DNA of 64,000 nucleotides from Antitrichia curtipendula (GCA_951230915.1 OX579637.1:23064001-23128000); one strand, 5' to 3'; shown: positions 24,601-37,680, counted from the first letter of the stretch. Program-made: numbers and translations. The notes: generated from the sequence alone by a model not told the origin.

Positions 24601-27600
24601 GAAAATTTTAAATGAAATAGTATCCAACTTGTTTTGAATTCAAGCATTCCACTAGAAAAATTTATTTGTGTAATGGGATCCTATGAGGGTTTGGGATTGA
24701 AATGAAATACTAGTTCCTTTATTTTCTAATTCAAGTGGAACGGTATTTTATTGTAATGGGGATATGTAAATATGGGTTGGGATTGAAAATTTTAAATGAA
24801 ATAGTATCCAACTTGTTTTGAATTCAAGCATTCCACTAGAAAATTTTATTTGTGTAATGGGATCCTACGAGGGTTTGGGATTGAAATGAAATACTAGTTC
24901 CCTTATTTTCTAATTCAAGTGGAACGGTATTTTATTGTAATGGGGATATGTAAATATGGGTTGGGATTGAAAATTCTAAATGAAATAGTATGCAACTTGT
25001 TTTGAATTCAAGCATTCCACTAGAAAATTTTATTTGTGTAATGGGATCCTACGAGGGTTTGGGATTGAAATGAAATACTAGTTCCCTTATTTTCTAATTC
25101 AAGTGGAACGGTATTTTATTGTAATGGGGATATGTAAATATGGGTTGGGATCGAAAATTCTAAATGAAATAGTATGCAACTTGTTTTGAATTCAAGCATT
25201 CCACTAGAAAATTTTATTTGTGTAATGGGATCCTACGAGGGTTTGGGATTGAAATGAAATACTAGTTCCCTTATTTTCTAATTCAAGTGGAACGGTATTT
25301 TATTGTAATGGGGATATGTAAATATTTGTTGGGATTGAAAATTTTAAATGAAATAGTATCCAACTTGTTTTGAATTCAAGCATTCCACTAGAAAATTTTA
25401 TTTGTGTAATGGGATCCTACGAGGGTTTGGGATTGAAATGAAATACTAGTTCCCTTATTTTCTAATTCAAGTGGAACGGTATTTTATTGTAATGGGGATA
25501 TGTAAATATGGGTTGGGATTGAAAATTCTAAATAAAATAGTATCCAACTTGTTTTGAATTCAAGCATTCCACTAGAAAATTTTATTTGTGTAATGGGATC
25601 CTACGAGGGTTTGGGATTGAAATGAAATACTAGTTCCCTTATTTTCTAATTCAAGTGGAACGGTATTTTATTGTAATGGGGATATGTAAATATGGGTTGG
25701 GATTGAAAACTTTAAATGAAATATTATCCAACTTGTTTTGAATTCAAGCCTTGCACTAGAAAAATTTATTTGTGTAATGGGATCCTATGAGGGTTTGGGA
25801 TTGAAATGAAATACTAGTTCCCTTATTTTCTAATTCAAGTGGAACGGTATTTTGTTGTAATGGGGATATGTAAATATGGGTTGGGATTGAAAATTTTAAA
25901 TGAAATAGTATCCAACTTGTTTTGAATTCAAGCATTCCACTAGAAAATTTTATTTGTGTAATGGGATCCTACGAGGGTTTGGGATTGAAATGAAATACTA
26001 GTTCCCTTATTTTCTAATTCAAGTGGAACGGTATTTTATTGTAATGGGGATATGTAAATATGGGTTGGGATTGAAAATTCTAAATGAAATAGTATGCAAC
26101 TTGTTTTGAATTCAAGCATTCCACTAGAAAAATTTATTTGTGTAATGGGATCCTATGAGGGTTTGGGATTGAAATGAAATACTAGTTCCCTTATTTTCTA
26201 ATTCAAGTGGAACGGTATTTTATTGTAATGGGGATATGTAAATATGGGTTGGGATTGAAAATTTTAAATGAAATAGTATCCAACTTGTTTTGAATTCAAG
26301 CATTCCACTAGAAAATTTTATTTGTGTAATGGGATCCTACGAGGGTTTGGGATTGAAATGAAATACTAGTTCCCTTATTTTCTAATTCAAGTGGAACGGT
26401 ATTTTATTGTAATGGGGATATTTAAATATGGGTTGGGATTCAAAATTCTAAATAAAATAGTATCCAACTTGTTTTGAATTCAAGCATTCCACTAGAAAAA
26501 TTTATTTGTGTAATGGGATCCTACGAGGGTTTGGGATTGAAATGAAATACTAGTTCCCTTATTTTCTAATTCAAGTGGAACGATATTTTATTGTAATGGG
26601 GATATGTAAATATGGGTTGGGATTGAAAACTTTAAATGAAATAGTATCCAACTTGTTTTGAATTCAAGCATTCCACTAGAAAAATTTATTTGTGTAATGG
26701 GATCCTATGAGGGTTTGGGATTGAAATGAAATACTAGTTCCCTTATTTTCTAATTCAAGTGGAACGGTATTTTGTTGTAATGGGGATATGTAAATATGGG
26801 TTGGGATTGAAAATTTTAAATGAAATTGTATCCAACTTGTTTTGAATTCAAGCATTCCACTAGAAAAATTTATTTGTGTAATGGGATCCTATGAGGGTTT
26901 GGGATTGAAATGAAATACTAGTTCCCTTATTTTCTAATTCAAGTGGAACGGTATTTTGTTGTAATGGGGATATGTAAATATGGGTTGGGATTGAAAATTT
27001 TAAATGAAATAGTATCCAACTTGTTTTGAATTCAAGCATTCCACTAGAAAAATTTATTTGTGTAATGGGATCCTATGAGGGTTTGGGATTGAAATGAAAT
27101 ACTAGTTCCCTTATTTTCTAATTCAAGTGGAACGGTATTTTATTGTAATGGGGATATGTAAATATGGGTTGGGATTGAAAATTTTAAATGAAATAGTATC
27201 CAACTTGTTTTGAATTCAAGCATTCCACTAGAAAATTTTATTTGTGTAATGGGATCCTACGAGGGTTTGGGATTGAAATGAAATACTAGTTCCCTTATTT
27301 TCTAATTCAAGTGGAACGGTATTTTGTTGTAATGGGGATATGTAAATATGGGTTGGGATTGAAAATTTTAAATGAAATTGTATCCAACTTGTTTTGAATT
27401 CAAGCATTCCACTAGAAAAATTTATTTGTGTAATGGGATCCTATGAGGGTTTGGGATTGAAATGAAATACTAGTTCCCTTATTTTCTAATTCAAGTGGAA
27501 CGGTATTTTATTGTAATGGGGATATGTAAATATGGGTTGGGATTGAAAATTTTAAATAAAATAGTATCCAACTTGTTTTGAATTCAAGCATTCCACTAGA

Positions 27601-28690
27601 AAATTTTATTTGTGTAATGGGATCCTACGAGGGTTTGGGATTGAAATGAAATACTAGTTCCCTTATTTTCTAATTCAAGTGGAACGGTATTTTATTGTAA
27701 TGGGGATATGTAAATATGGGTTGGGATTGAAAATTCTAAATGAAATAGTATGCAACTTGTTTTGAATTCAAGCATTCCACTAGAAAATTTTATTTGTGTA
27801 ATGGGATCCTATGAGGGTTTGGGATTGAAATGAAATACTAGTTCCCTTATTTTCTAATTCAAGTGCAACGGTATTTTATTGTAATGGGGATATGTAAATA
27901 TGGGTTGGGATTGAAAATTTTAAATGAAATAGTATCCAACTTGTTTTGAATTCAAGCATTCCACTAGAAAAATTTATTTGTGTAATGGGATCCTACGAGG
28001 GTTTGGGATTGAAATGAAATACTAGTTCCCTTATTTTCTAATTCAAGTGGAACGGTATTTTATTGTAATGGGGATATGTAAATATGGGTTGGGATTGAAA
28101 ATTCTAAATGAAATAGTATCCAACTTGTTTTGAATTCAAGCATTCCACTAGAAAATTTTATTTGTGTAATGGGATCCTATGAGGGTTTCGGATTGAAATG
28201 AAATACTAGTTCCCTTATTTTCTAATTCAAGTGCAACGGTATTTTATTGTAATGGGGATATGTAAATATTTGTTGGGATTGAAAATTTTAAATGAAATAG
28301 TATCCAACTTGTTTTCAATTCAAGCATTCCACTAGAAAATTTTATTTGTGTAATGGGATCCTACGAGGGTTTGGGATTGAAATGAAATACTAGTTCCCTT
28401 ATTTTCTAATTCAAGTGGAACGGTATTTTATTGTAATGGGGATATGTAAATATGGGTTGGGATTGAAAATTTTAAATAAAATAGTATCCAACTTGTTTTG
28501 AATTCAAGCATTCCACTAGAAAATTTTATTTGTGTAATGGGATCCTACGAGGGTTTGGGATTGAAATGAAATACTAGTTCCCTTATTTTCTAATTCAAGT
28601 GGAACGGTATTTTATTGTAAGGGGGATATGTAAATGTGGGTTGGGATTGAAAATTCTAAATGAAATAGTATCCAACTTGTTTTGAATTCA
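15655..28690 (+). repeat. 184-bp satellite array, 71 monomers
   Basis: A head-to-tail array with a GGATCC box in each unit. The first box (GGGATCC) is at 15,659 and the last at 28,539, exactly 70 x 184 bp apart, so there is no net insertion or deletion in the array. Units are nearly identical and differ by a few recurrent variants: CCTACGAGG/CCTATGAGG, TTTTATTG/TTTTGTTG, ATTTTAAA/ATTCTAAA, AGTATCC/AGTATGC. No ORF crosses it. Length and homogeneity resemble plant tandem satellites, but it is embedded between transposon-derived modules. Recent unequal exchange is evident (see the 17-monomer duplication). Confidence 0.95.
21179..27434 (+). repeat. 17-monomer (3,128-bp) tandem segmental duplication in the satellite
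   Basis: Rare variants recur at exactly 3,128 bp (17 x 184): AGTTCCTTT (21,583/24,711), GATCGAAAAT (22,021/25,149), TAAATATTTG (22,191/25,319), CCTTGCACTA (22,621/25,749), TATTTAAATA (23,291/26,419), AAATTG (23,695/26,823 and 24,247/27,375). Agreement starts at monomer boundary 21,179 and ends at 27,434, giving copies 21,179-24,306 and 24,307-27,434. Shorter offsets of 3 monomers (GCACTAG at 20,601/21,153) and 4 monomers (GAGTG at 18,981/19,717) also exist. Confidence 0.9.
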
Positions 28691-29345
28691 AGCCTTCCAA
28701 GATAATATTTCAAAAATTTAAACTTCTACATTGAGCAAATTCGTTAGGGTTTTGATTTCAAACTCAAATTAGGGTCGACACCCAAGTTCGGTGCCTTGGG
28801 CATTTAGAGGTTCAGATATTTGTGAATTGAAGTTTGTGAATTCGCGTTTTCAACTTTGTCATAGAGGGAGTTCAAATTTGGCTTGAAGGGACTTCAGGTT
28901 TGGGAGCTTGGATAAATTTCCACACATACTTCAGGTCAGGCCGCAGACTTCAGGTCGGGGCGCGGACGTCAGGTCGGGGACTTCAGGTCGGGGCGCGGAC
29001 GTTAGGGCAGGGACTTGAAGGCAGGGCGGGGACTTGAAGGGGCCCGAACGTCCTAATCCTCCGCCATAGTGGGGGGGGGGAAGTGAAGTTTATTTTGAAC
29101 TTGGCCATGGGATTCTTCCTTCCCATGGAGAGGGGAAACCCATTAATGCATCCAGCTCTTCATTTCGGTTCGGGAATATCTTCAAGTCAATGGCTTCATT
29201 AAGAGGTCCAACTACTTTTTAAATTCAAAGACCATGCATGGGAGCATGTGGCTCCCTTCTTGGTGCCAAACTTCTCCTTCTTGCCTTCACCAAGCACTTG
29301 AGAATTAGGAACCACCCAAGGAAAATAGAAGATTTCTGAAAATGA
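28691..29345 (+). repeat. Array-flanking module F, right copy
   Basis: Near-identical to 15,016-15,654, with one extra GC-rich repeat unit and a longer G run. It contains GGGTCGACACCCAAGTTCG, the GCGCGGACG words and the AAGCACTTGAGAATTAGGAA 3' part. Direct orientation relative to the left copy. Confidence 0.85.
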
Positions 29346-31020
29346 AAATTTTATTGCACGCTTCAATAAAAAAAAATTTGAAATTTCATGCTACAAGATT
29401 TTGGATTTATAACGAAAGACAATGTATACTTTTTTTTTAAATTCAAGTGGAAGGATGCATTTTCAAATTTCCCAAATATAAACTAAAAGGGTTTACAGTT
29501 AAAAAAAGTTCAAACACGTCTTATATTTTTTAGACTTCTAATTGAATTCGTTAGTTTTTGGTAATGGAGGGTATAAGGGTTTGAAAATTGGGAATTCACA
29601 TCAATAACATATTACAATGTATTACAATGTAGTTCAAGGATTTTATTTTTAAAATTAGAGGCTATAAGGATTTGGAAAGGAAACAAAATGAAAGATCTAT
29701 TGGTTTTGAAGGAAGTTGAAGGCTCTAGTCTTGTTATTAGATGCTACAAGGTTGAAGGGTTTTGATTTCAAATGAAATAGAAGTTATGTTTTGTTTTGTT
29801 ATAGTTGAAGCCTTTATGGTGTTGGTAAATTGTTCTTCCAAGTGTTTAAAATTCAAATCAAATACAAGTTAAATGTTATGTGCTTGTAATTCAAGGGCTT
29901 CAAGTTAAAGTACGAGTTATAAGGGTTTGGATTTCCTTCAAATACAAGTAAACATTTTTGGGTTCTACTTCAAGGGTTCATTTGTGTTAATGGAAGATTG
30001 GAAGATACAAGGATTGGGAATTCAAATCAGATACAAGTTCTTTTATACTTGGTTAGGATTAAAGGGTTAACTTCTATAAGTACTACGTAGAGGCTACCAG
30101 ATTTTGGAATTCCTATGAAATACATGATATAGTTGTTGGGGATTCAAGTTGCAACCTTGCAGGGGCTATTTCTGTCATCAAAGGCTACAAAGGCTGGGTA
30201 TTCAATTCAAATATGGAATGGAAAATCTTCAGTTCTAGTCAAATGGTCAATTTGTGTAATTAGCAATTACAAGATTAATTCTACTTAATTGGAGGATAAA
30301 ACTACTGCAAAGGTTTAGGGAACCATCCAATTTGAAGGGTTTTTTTGGGGGGATTTCAGTTCAAACGTTCATTGCTTCATTTCAGTAACAAGAGTCTAAT
30401 TATGTTTGGATTTAAGAATTGAAATAAAAATATGAAATACCCCTTCTTTTATTTTTGGGTTTAGGTTGTTTTTAAAAAACCCCAAAAATGGATACTAGAA
30501 TTGTTTTGGGAAAAAAACTAATACAATTTGTTTTATTTTTGGATTCAACTATTTAAGTTAAATGGTTCTTTTGATAATTGTAATCTAGACATCTACTTAT
30601 GTTTGGAATTGAAGTAAAATACAATGTTTTTTTTGCTTTAAAAAAAGTTCAACGATTTAGGGTTTGGTAATAGGATAGTATATTAGTACATGAGTACATC
30701 AAGTTTTCAAACTCTAGAATCGTACTTTAATTTGAGCTCACCATGAGCAGTGGAACTCCTAAGCACTAATTGTAATTAACATATCTCATGTGGGTTGTTG
30801 TACGTCCTACCACCTCATATATATATAATGAGCTCCTCGTTCTAGTTTCTATTTTCTAATCTAAAATTTCAAACAGGATGATAAATAGTTTTTAAATTTT
30901 TCTTAGATATTGTACGTAATTGAATGTTTTTTTCCATATTTAGCTGTAGGATACTGTATTAGACATTTTGACTAGTATAAAAATGTTTGGACAAAATTCC
31001 TGAAAATTTGAGCAAATAGA
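29346..31020. other. AT-rich stretch with eroded satellite-like repeats, no gene
   Basis: Bases 29,400-30,660 contain many degenerate copies of the phrase GGGTTTGGATTxAAATxAAATACAAGTT followed by TTCAAGxTTCA, at irregular spacing, like the text left of the array. From 30,660 to 31,020 it is plain AT-rich DNA. No coding pattern was seen. Confidence 0.5.
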
Positions 31021-31068
31021 TTGCAAGATAGTTATCTTCAACCCCTGAAGAGTGAAGACCTAACAATG

Positions 31069-31252
31069 GTTACTCTATTAGGTGGACCAAAGAGGGTCCC
31101 CCTCTTTGTACGTTCACTTAGTTTCTTGCTTTCTTTTCTGCTCATCTTCTCTTCATTTGCTCTTATTCTCTTCATTTGTCCAGCCTTTGGCTTGGCGGTT
31201 ACTTTTTTTCTCTTAATACATTGGTTTCCATTTGTTATCAAAAAAAAAAAAA
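31069..31252 (+). mobile_element. Short 5'-truncated LINE- or SINE-like retrocopy
   Basis: Flanked by the exact 14-bp direct repeat AAGACCTAACAATG (31,055-31,068 and 31,251-31,264). It ends in ~12 A immediately before the right repeat. A pyrimidine-rich body ends TTCCATTTGTTATC(A)n, in the style of plant L1 3' ends. Target duplication plus poly-A marks target-primed reverse transcription. At ~182 bp it cannot be autonomous. Confidence 0.7.
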
Positions 31253-31264
31253 GACCTAACAATG

Positions 31265-32090
31265 TGTCAATGTTTTGACAATGAAATTTTCCAATGAATC
31301 TTCCCACTTTGAAATTTTTTTGTGTATGGGATATTGGAATGTATTTGAAATTTATAATACAAGCGTACAAAAAAAAAGATTGCTATGTCTAGGGTAGTAT
31401 GATGTGTGGAATTAATTATAAAATATTGATCGTTGGATTTTTTAATTATAACAATTTTGGATGATCACTTGTGTAGGTAAAAATTAGAAAATGCAGCTTC
31501 TGGAGAAGAAAAATGATAAGAAGATGAATAGTGCTTTCCCCACTAGGGAAAAAATTATTTTGGAATTTGAGGCAAATGCATTATTTTTAATTTTTAAGAA
31601 TACACAATGTTTGGAACATTATGCTAATCTTTCCTGGGATTCCATCAAATTTGGAATCAGTCCAGTTATTTTTGTGTTTTTAATTGCTCCCATTTTTCTA
31701 TTACACTACATTTCCAAAAAAAAAATTAAAATACTTTTCACATTGAAATCTTCACAATCAAATTGTATAATAGTTTGTAAACTTATTAGTGAATAACTTT
31801 TTAGTTAAGGAATTATACATGCATCATGCAAAGGAATTCAACAAGTGAATAATGAATATATGTATTTCATATGCATCATGTAGTACAAAATTGGAAAAGT
31901 CTATAGCGCATTTTCCATGATAAAATTTGCATATCCATGAGTCTTTCTCTAATACTGTTTGTAGTACCGAACTACCGAAGTAGCAAACTAGCAATTCTAT
32001 AAGCATCGGTAATGATAAGTGTCTAAGTCTACACAGAATATGCTTTACTAATTAGTAATTACCACACTAGGAAATGCACTCAGTCGATGT
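31265..32090. other. AT-rich intergenic stretch, no gene
   Basis: Only short, low-complexity ORFs. No repeat ends or RNA-gene boxes recognised. Confidence 0.4.
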
Positions 32091-33737
32091 TCATTGGACT
32101 ATTTGCAGTGCCGCTGGGTCCAGCCTCGTTGTCGTGTGTGCGTGTTGCATCGGAAAATCTTCGCCGGATTCTAGTTGAAGTCTACGAACCACAGACCGAG
32201 TTCTCCTCGCCAGTCCTTCTTCTTCCAAAATGGCCCTCATAATTTGCGATTGCTTGAGGCTCTCCAGAGCTTGACGTGTATCCGGGCTATGATGTTCAAG
32301 CAGGAAATCCAGCCCTTCGTTTCTGAAAGTTTCCCTCCACTCAGATTCCGATAATTGAACAAGCTCCACGAGGTTGGGCATGTCAGGGTCCTCCCCAATA
32401 CGAACCCCATTGTCATTGGTGACACGGACTCCATCAACGCCCCACAACCATTGCCTGGGGTGAGGTCCAAATTGAAACTTCTTTCCGACCTCGTCCCAAT
32501 GTCCATTGAAGCATTGGAAGAAAAAATTCCGTTGTCCTTGGCTATGCTTGTCTTTCATCTGAATCAAGTGGTGGCAGACTTGGACAATTTGATCTGGGTC
32601 AGTCTCCCAACCACATTCAGCAGCTACCTGTATCTTGTCTAACGACGTCATTTTCAATTTCTAGCTCCACACCAAGTCTTTTCCCCACATATTAGATTGA
32701 CCGGGGGCATTCGTGGCATTGAATTCCCAATGTGGTGGCATATATGGGACCAAGCCAAACAACTCGTACAAGCGCTCGTGGAAAGGAGCCTTGCACACTG
32801 CGCACCGACGACGGACAATCATGAAACTGATGAGGCAAAATGGGTGGTACAAGTGGTTGCAGGTGCCCAAGTGAATTCTACCTTTAGGGCCGAATGGATT
32901 CATACAAATCGGGCACATAGTCCCGTTGTGCACAAAACTAGAAGGATTTGGCCACTCCAACAACGATTTTCCTTTGTAGTCGATCTTCGATCCAAGCTGA
33001 TTTTTGTAATCCCAATTGTGTTGGGACCAATCAATGATTGTTTTTCTACCACCAAGCTTGATGGTTGCCATGTCGATATTGAAAAGATCATCTACAAGGG
33101 CCCAGGAAGTCAAGCCAAACACTCTTTCTTGATTGTGTTCACTGTAGCAGTGGTCCATTTTCTTGAACTTTGCTACCAGTTGTCGGATTTTGTCGACGGT
33201 GAACACGCATGCCAACTTCCATTGGTAGTACTGCTCCACCAAGGCATGCAAACGACTTTGTAATTTTTCGTTCTCGGCTCGCAAGTTGTTCAGCTCAGAG
33301 CTGTTGTCCCTAACCATGCCCTGAACTTCAGTTTCCATTGGTACGTTGGCGGTGGCAATGAATTCGCCGAAAGACAATGAATCATGTTCTATAAACATGG
33401 CAGTATCACCGTGCACATCTTGCACCGGAATTTCAGAATCGCGAGTAGGTCCTTGCGCTTGTCCTCGTGGATCCTGACCTTTGTTCATCATTTGTGCTGC
33501 TTGCAGAGCTCGCCGAAGCTCCTCTATGTCACGTGCTTGCTGAGCAATTACTTCGTCCTTGCGCGTGATTTCTTCCCTAAATTTGCCCACATCTTCATAC
33601 AGAGCATGCATTTCATCACCTCTATCTTGTAATTGCACCCTCAAGCTCTGTATGGTGTTTGCAGCAGCCATGGCATCAACAACTCCAATAGTTGGTTCAT
33701 CAGGTGCTTGGAACTGCGCCTCAGCAACTCCAAGCAT
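32091..33737 (-). pseudogene. RING-H2 coiled-coil protein, one internal stop
   Basis: Two same-frame ORFs (33,737-32,661, 358 aa, and 32,657-32,091) are separated by a single TAG (32,661-32,663, AGC TAG AAA). The first has a coiled coil (~residues 25-100, DIEELRRALQAAQ) and a C-terminal RING-H2 finger at ~274-315: CPIC, then CNHLYHPFC, then CAVC. RING-H2 domains usually act as E3 ubiquitin ligases. The second part (~190 aa) is an unknown, acidic, probably helical region. Upstream of the ATG the frame continues past a TAA (CAG TAA CCA) into AFFGELPEQDVDAQFHGP, so an N-terminal exon or extension probably existed. The first gene of the cargo block; the stop suggests decay, or a shorter 358-aa product. 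Confidence 0.65.
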
Positions 33738-34187
33738 TGGTTACTGAGGGCCATGGAACTGCGCATCAACATCTTGCTCCGGAAGTTCTCCAAAAAATGC
33801 AAGCTCAGCCTTCCGCTTTTAACGTTATATTCATTAAAATGAGAGGTTTCCACTGAATTGGGAGGTGTTGTGACCAAGTAATTGACCTATAATGCATCAA
33901 GATATAGTAGATATCAGCGTGAAACAATGAACTAGTACCATTAACAAGTACGTGGCTGTCTATATAGTATGAAGAAGAGGACACAAAATTCATACAATTG
34001 TGTCATTCCAATTACACTTGATTGTTTTATACAATCGTGTGATATTATCCGATGTAAACGCCTTCTAAACTTTTTTCACAGTGTTGGTAATTACTGCGAG
34101 TGTGATTCACTGCAGCATGGCAATGTATGTAATATGTGCAGATAGCTTGTGTACCTCTAGACTATGACTCTACCATATGAACATCTC

Positions 34188-34857
34188 CTATATGTGCGAC
34201 TTACTCTTGAGCTTCTCCATGGCCTTCCTAATCTCTGGCCCGCGGCTATATCCATTACTAGCTTGTTTGTACTCCCGCCATGCCTGTTGCCTCTGTAGTT
34301 TTAAGAACTTTTGATCCCACCGGTCAAAAAATAGAGAAGCGAAACTCCTGGTCACGAGTCCGCTGTGCGTTTTGGTCTTTCTTACTCCTAGGGCAAGAGT
34401 TCGTGGCCGAGGAATTGAGGGCACGTCAGACTAGATAGAAACCTTCTCTTTGCACAATTCACGTGGCACTTCTTAACACTGGTGACAACGCTAACACTGG
34501 TGACATGACGTTCTCGTATAATTTCCTCTGTGGTGTTCTGTCGGAGGTAGACGGTGACATCTGCGAAGCGAAAACACCTCTAGACTTTAGTGGAGAAGGG
34601 GAGCAGGATTTAGGTAGACGAGGAGTTCCACTCGGAGGACTGTCTACCACACCATCCTCAAGAGGCCTAGGAGAATAATCCATCGTGGAATTAGCTGTTG
34701 CCGCCGAGCAAAGGAAGTTTCCTGTACTCAAAATTGCGTTTTGTCCATAGTCTAGGATGGAATCAGCCGACGCCGTACAAGTGAGGCTAGCATTCATGAG
34801 CGGAGACGGGGAGAAACGCATTTTCTGAGAACAACACACAGTAAGAGATATTATCAC
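34188..34857 (-). other. Possible upstream exons of the RING gene or a small separate gene
   Basis: Two minus-strand open stretches. 34,857-34,459 is Ser/Pro-rich (SPRPLEDGVVDSPPSGTP, SPSTSDRTPQRK), as in disordered regulatory regions. 34,424-34,188 has a charged helical segment (FLKLQRQQAWREYKQ) and ends at a plausible donor (AAGA|GTAAGT). I could not find an acceptor that joins it in frame to the RING ORF, so the relation is only suggested by order and strand. Confidence 0.35.
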
Positions 34858-35068
34858 GTGAGATTAGCAAAGCAAAGCCCACAAAATAAATGCAGTCTCA
34901 AATATCCTAGGCGAAGGCAGCAGACCGCTCAACAAGTAAGATGGACAAGACTTAAAACCAGAACAGAAGTCATATTTTAAAACCATATCTAATCATTTTA
35001 TTTCACAATATATGTGTATACAAAGTTGAACGAGTACGTGAGTTAGTACGTGAGATAAGGTATCATGT

Positions 35069-35146
35069 ATCAGGTCGATGCGAGCTAAAGCGCACAGGAA
35101 TATACATTTGCTTATTTAGGTGCCTAATAGATTGAGCCGACCTGAA
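35069..35146. promoter_or_regulatory. Two degenerate palindromes 3' of the five-exon gene
   Basis: CAGGTCGATGCGAGCTAAA (from 35,071) and GATTGAGCCGACCTGAA (to 35,146) are imperfect members of the AGGTCGASTCGACCT family. They mark the left limit of its distribution. Confidence 0.55.
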
Positions 35147-36513
35147 CTACACTATCGATACATATAGTGCACTACCCTATCGTAAATTCTTTGAAACTCG
35201 CACTGCATTCAAAATGCTATTGTAAGTGCGACAACTTCGTTCGTCGCAGAGCATCTTCCTCCCAATTTTCTCTTTGCTAGTCTCCCAGAATGACTTCAAT
35301 CCTATGTCCCGAGCGTCTGTCAGACGCTTTAACCACGGCAACAAGACGTCGAGCAGAAACGTGTCCTTTGGACCATGTCCCTTGTAATTCCAAGAGTCCG
35401 GGAGAATGACATTCTCGGTCTTGTTCATCACGTGCTTTGCTGGGCTATCATCAACTGCAATTGTATTTTCATGGTTGAATTTCCCTCGGTATCCCTTGAA
35501 CAAGGTATTCATGTTCTTGAGGAAGAGATCTTTATTTGTGCCCGGTTCACTAAAAGTCCCGATGCACCCGAAATCATCTCTGTACTTTAATTTCGTGCAG
35601 GAGTCTTGTCCGAGAACAAACGATGGGTACTCCTGACCCTCAAATAGGTACAAGCAAACCTCTTCTGTGGTGGACTTCTTCATGGAGCTCCAAATAGAAA
35701 CGAATGATATGCGTCCTAACTCACGGAGGAACTCAGCGCAATTTGGGCGGACCCAGACTGCCTTTGGTCCCACTAACGTCGGAATGGTGGCCAAGTGCGG
35801 CTGCGTCGCATCACGAGCGTGAAAGTACGAGCCCTTCGACTTCGCATCTTCACAGACACACAAAATTCCATTCAGGTCTAGGACAACGTTGAGCCACTTC
35901 TCCGGCACCCTGGACGTCAATGGACGGTCTACCTCCATTGATTTTCCTCGAGGACATGGAACATCCGGTCCCTGCTATCAAACGTACAAATGTGCAGCGA
36001 GTTACTACGCTGCACTGACACATTTCGACACAATCTGGACATCAAGGAAGAACTAAAGAGGACGACCTATTGTCCAAATAAAAGAACAAAATGAAGTCAT
36101 CCAGCCCCGGAAATTTAACCGACGAGAACGCAAAATTACCTGCTTCTCTGGAGAAGTCGGTTGTTGAGCGGGTTTCGCCAACGGAATCTCCAAGAGCTCC
36201 GCGTCCGGAAGAGAGGTGTCATCACCCGGAGGTCCACGATTTTCCACGGCGGCAGCGATCGCATGTGGAATTTCAGCAACAAGGATACGCTCTGGAGATG
36301 TTGGTGGAATCAAGACAAGTGCCTCTGCAGTTCAGAAATTGCCAAGAAAGAAATCCGTAAGACATCGGTGTATTTCATCATATCGAAATGAAGTAAGTAC
36401 AAAATTGATTTTCAAAATGAGAACTCAGTGGTTATGTCCACTACTAGTGATCTGCCAAAAAATGATTGTTCGTCAACCTGAAAATCTACATCCATGTTCA
36501 TACTTTTCTACAA

Positions 36514-36535
36514 ATCAGCTCGAGTCGAGCTAAAT
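36514..36535. promoter_or_regulatory. Palindrome in intron 3 of the five-exon gene
   Basis: CAGCTCGAGTCGAGCTAAA: a perfect-arm variant (AGCTCGA-G-TCGAGCT) in which both arms carry the compensating change GG to GC/CC to GC. Such a paired change suggests selection on dyad symmetry. Confidence 0.65.
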
Positions 36536-37617
36536 CTATACAATTGACATCGAGCGATATTAACAAATTAACCTGCAGGGGGATCTGGACCGGCCAGTGG
36601 AGCACTCTCTTGGTCTACATTGACAGCGGTGTGCTCTTGGGCCGTGACATCATCGAGGATGGAAATGGTTGCAGGCTCACTACCAGCAACCTCGCCATGC
36701 ACTTCCATATCCTCTGCAGGTGGTGCCGGTGTCTCCGGGCATGCAAATTGAGGAGGAGGCGAGGCGGGAACCACGAATTCTCCAGTCGAAGGTGCAAGTG
36801 GAGGACGAGGAGGTGCAGACATGATTTGTACTCCGGGCTCCACCAGTAAATTTGATGATCCACTATTATTGGATCCTCCTGCTGGACCTTGGAGGAGCAA
36901 CTGATGACCCCCTGGCTGCATAGACGCGAGAGGTTGGATTGCACCCACATGGTGCATGATGGTCTGAAATTGGTTGGCAGACTGCTATTGTTGCACCAGG
37001 AACAACTTCTTTAACTCCTCCATTTGCCTCGCACTCTCTGCAAACATCTCCAGGTTGGACCTGCGGTCGTCTATCCGGTCCTTTCTGAGTTGTTGAATCT
37101 CCGCCTCTCTGATGTTGTCTTCCTCATTCATCCTCCGCCTCTTCTTCTCTCGGGCTGTGGGCGACAGCGAGGGTGACGGCTGCGTCCCTATGAGCTGTCC
37201 GGATGAAGCCGACGATCTCCGGATGCTTTGTGAACCAAACACCGTTGGTGTAGTCTGCTCAGTTGGTACATCATCATCGTCGACATTGTCGTTCAGCTTG
37301 TGGTCACTGTCCGATGAGATGTCAATATTTTTGTTTGCTGCAGGCTGCGACTGCCTGGCTGGTGTCCAATTGGCTTCTGCCACCGCCTTCTCCTTCCTCT
37401 TTGACAATGATGGCGTCCCTGACCGATGAGGCCTCTTCGGATACATGGCCTCGTCAACAAAATAGCCGGATGGTAGGAAGTCGTTCTTGTCAAGAATCTT
37501 AGCCGCGCTCGCAATCCGTGTCCAGTCGTCGGACTCATCCAAGTCCCCCACCGCAAACACTGTGAGCCCGCTCATCTGGCGGAACGAAACATACACAGTC
37601 AATTGCAGATTTACCAT

Positions 37618-37680
37618 TCAGATCGGGTCGAGTTGAACGAGAGTGACAAGCAGTTTATTTCAGGTCGACTCGACCTGATT
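37618..37680. promoter_or_regulatory. Two palindromes in intron 2 of the five-exon gene
   Basis: CAGGTCGACTCGACCTG (37,661-37,677) has perfect 8-bp arms around one central base. CAGATCGGGTCGAGTTGAA (from 37,620) is a degenerate copy 23 bp away. Confidence 0.7.

Noticed and set aside
15655..28690. CRISPR array
   Set aside because: Units are contiguous 184-bp monomers without unique spacers, in a eukaryotic context.
35992..36015. Inverted repeat GTGCAGCG/CGCTGCAC in intron 4 as a member of the palindrome family
   Set aside because: Different sequence and an 8-base spacer; it may be chance.
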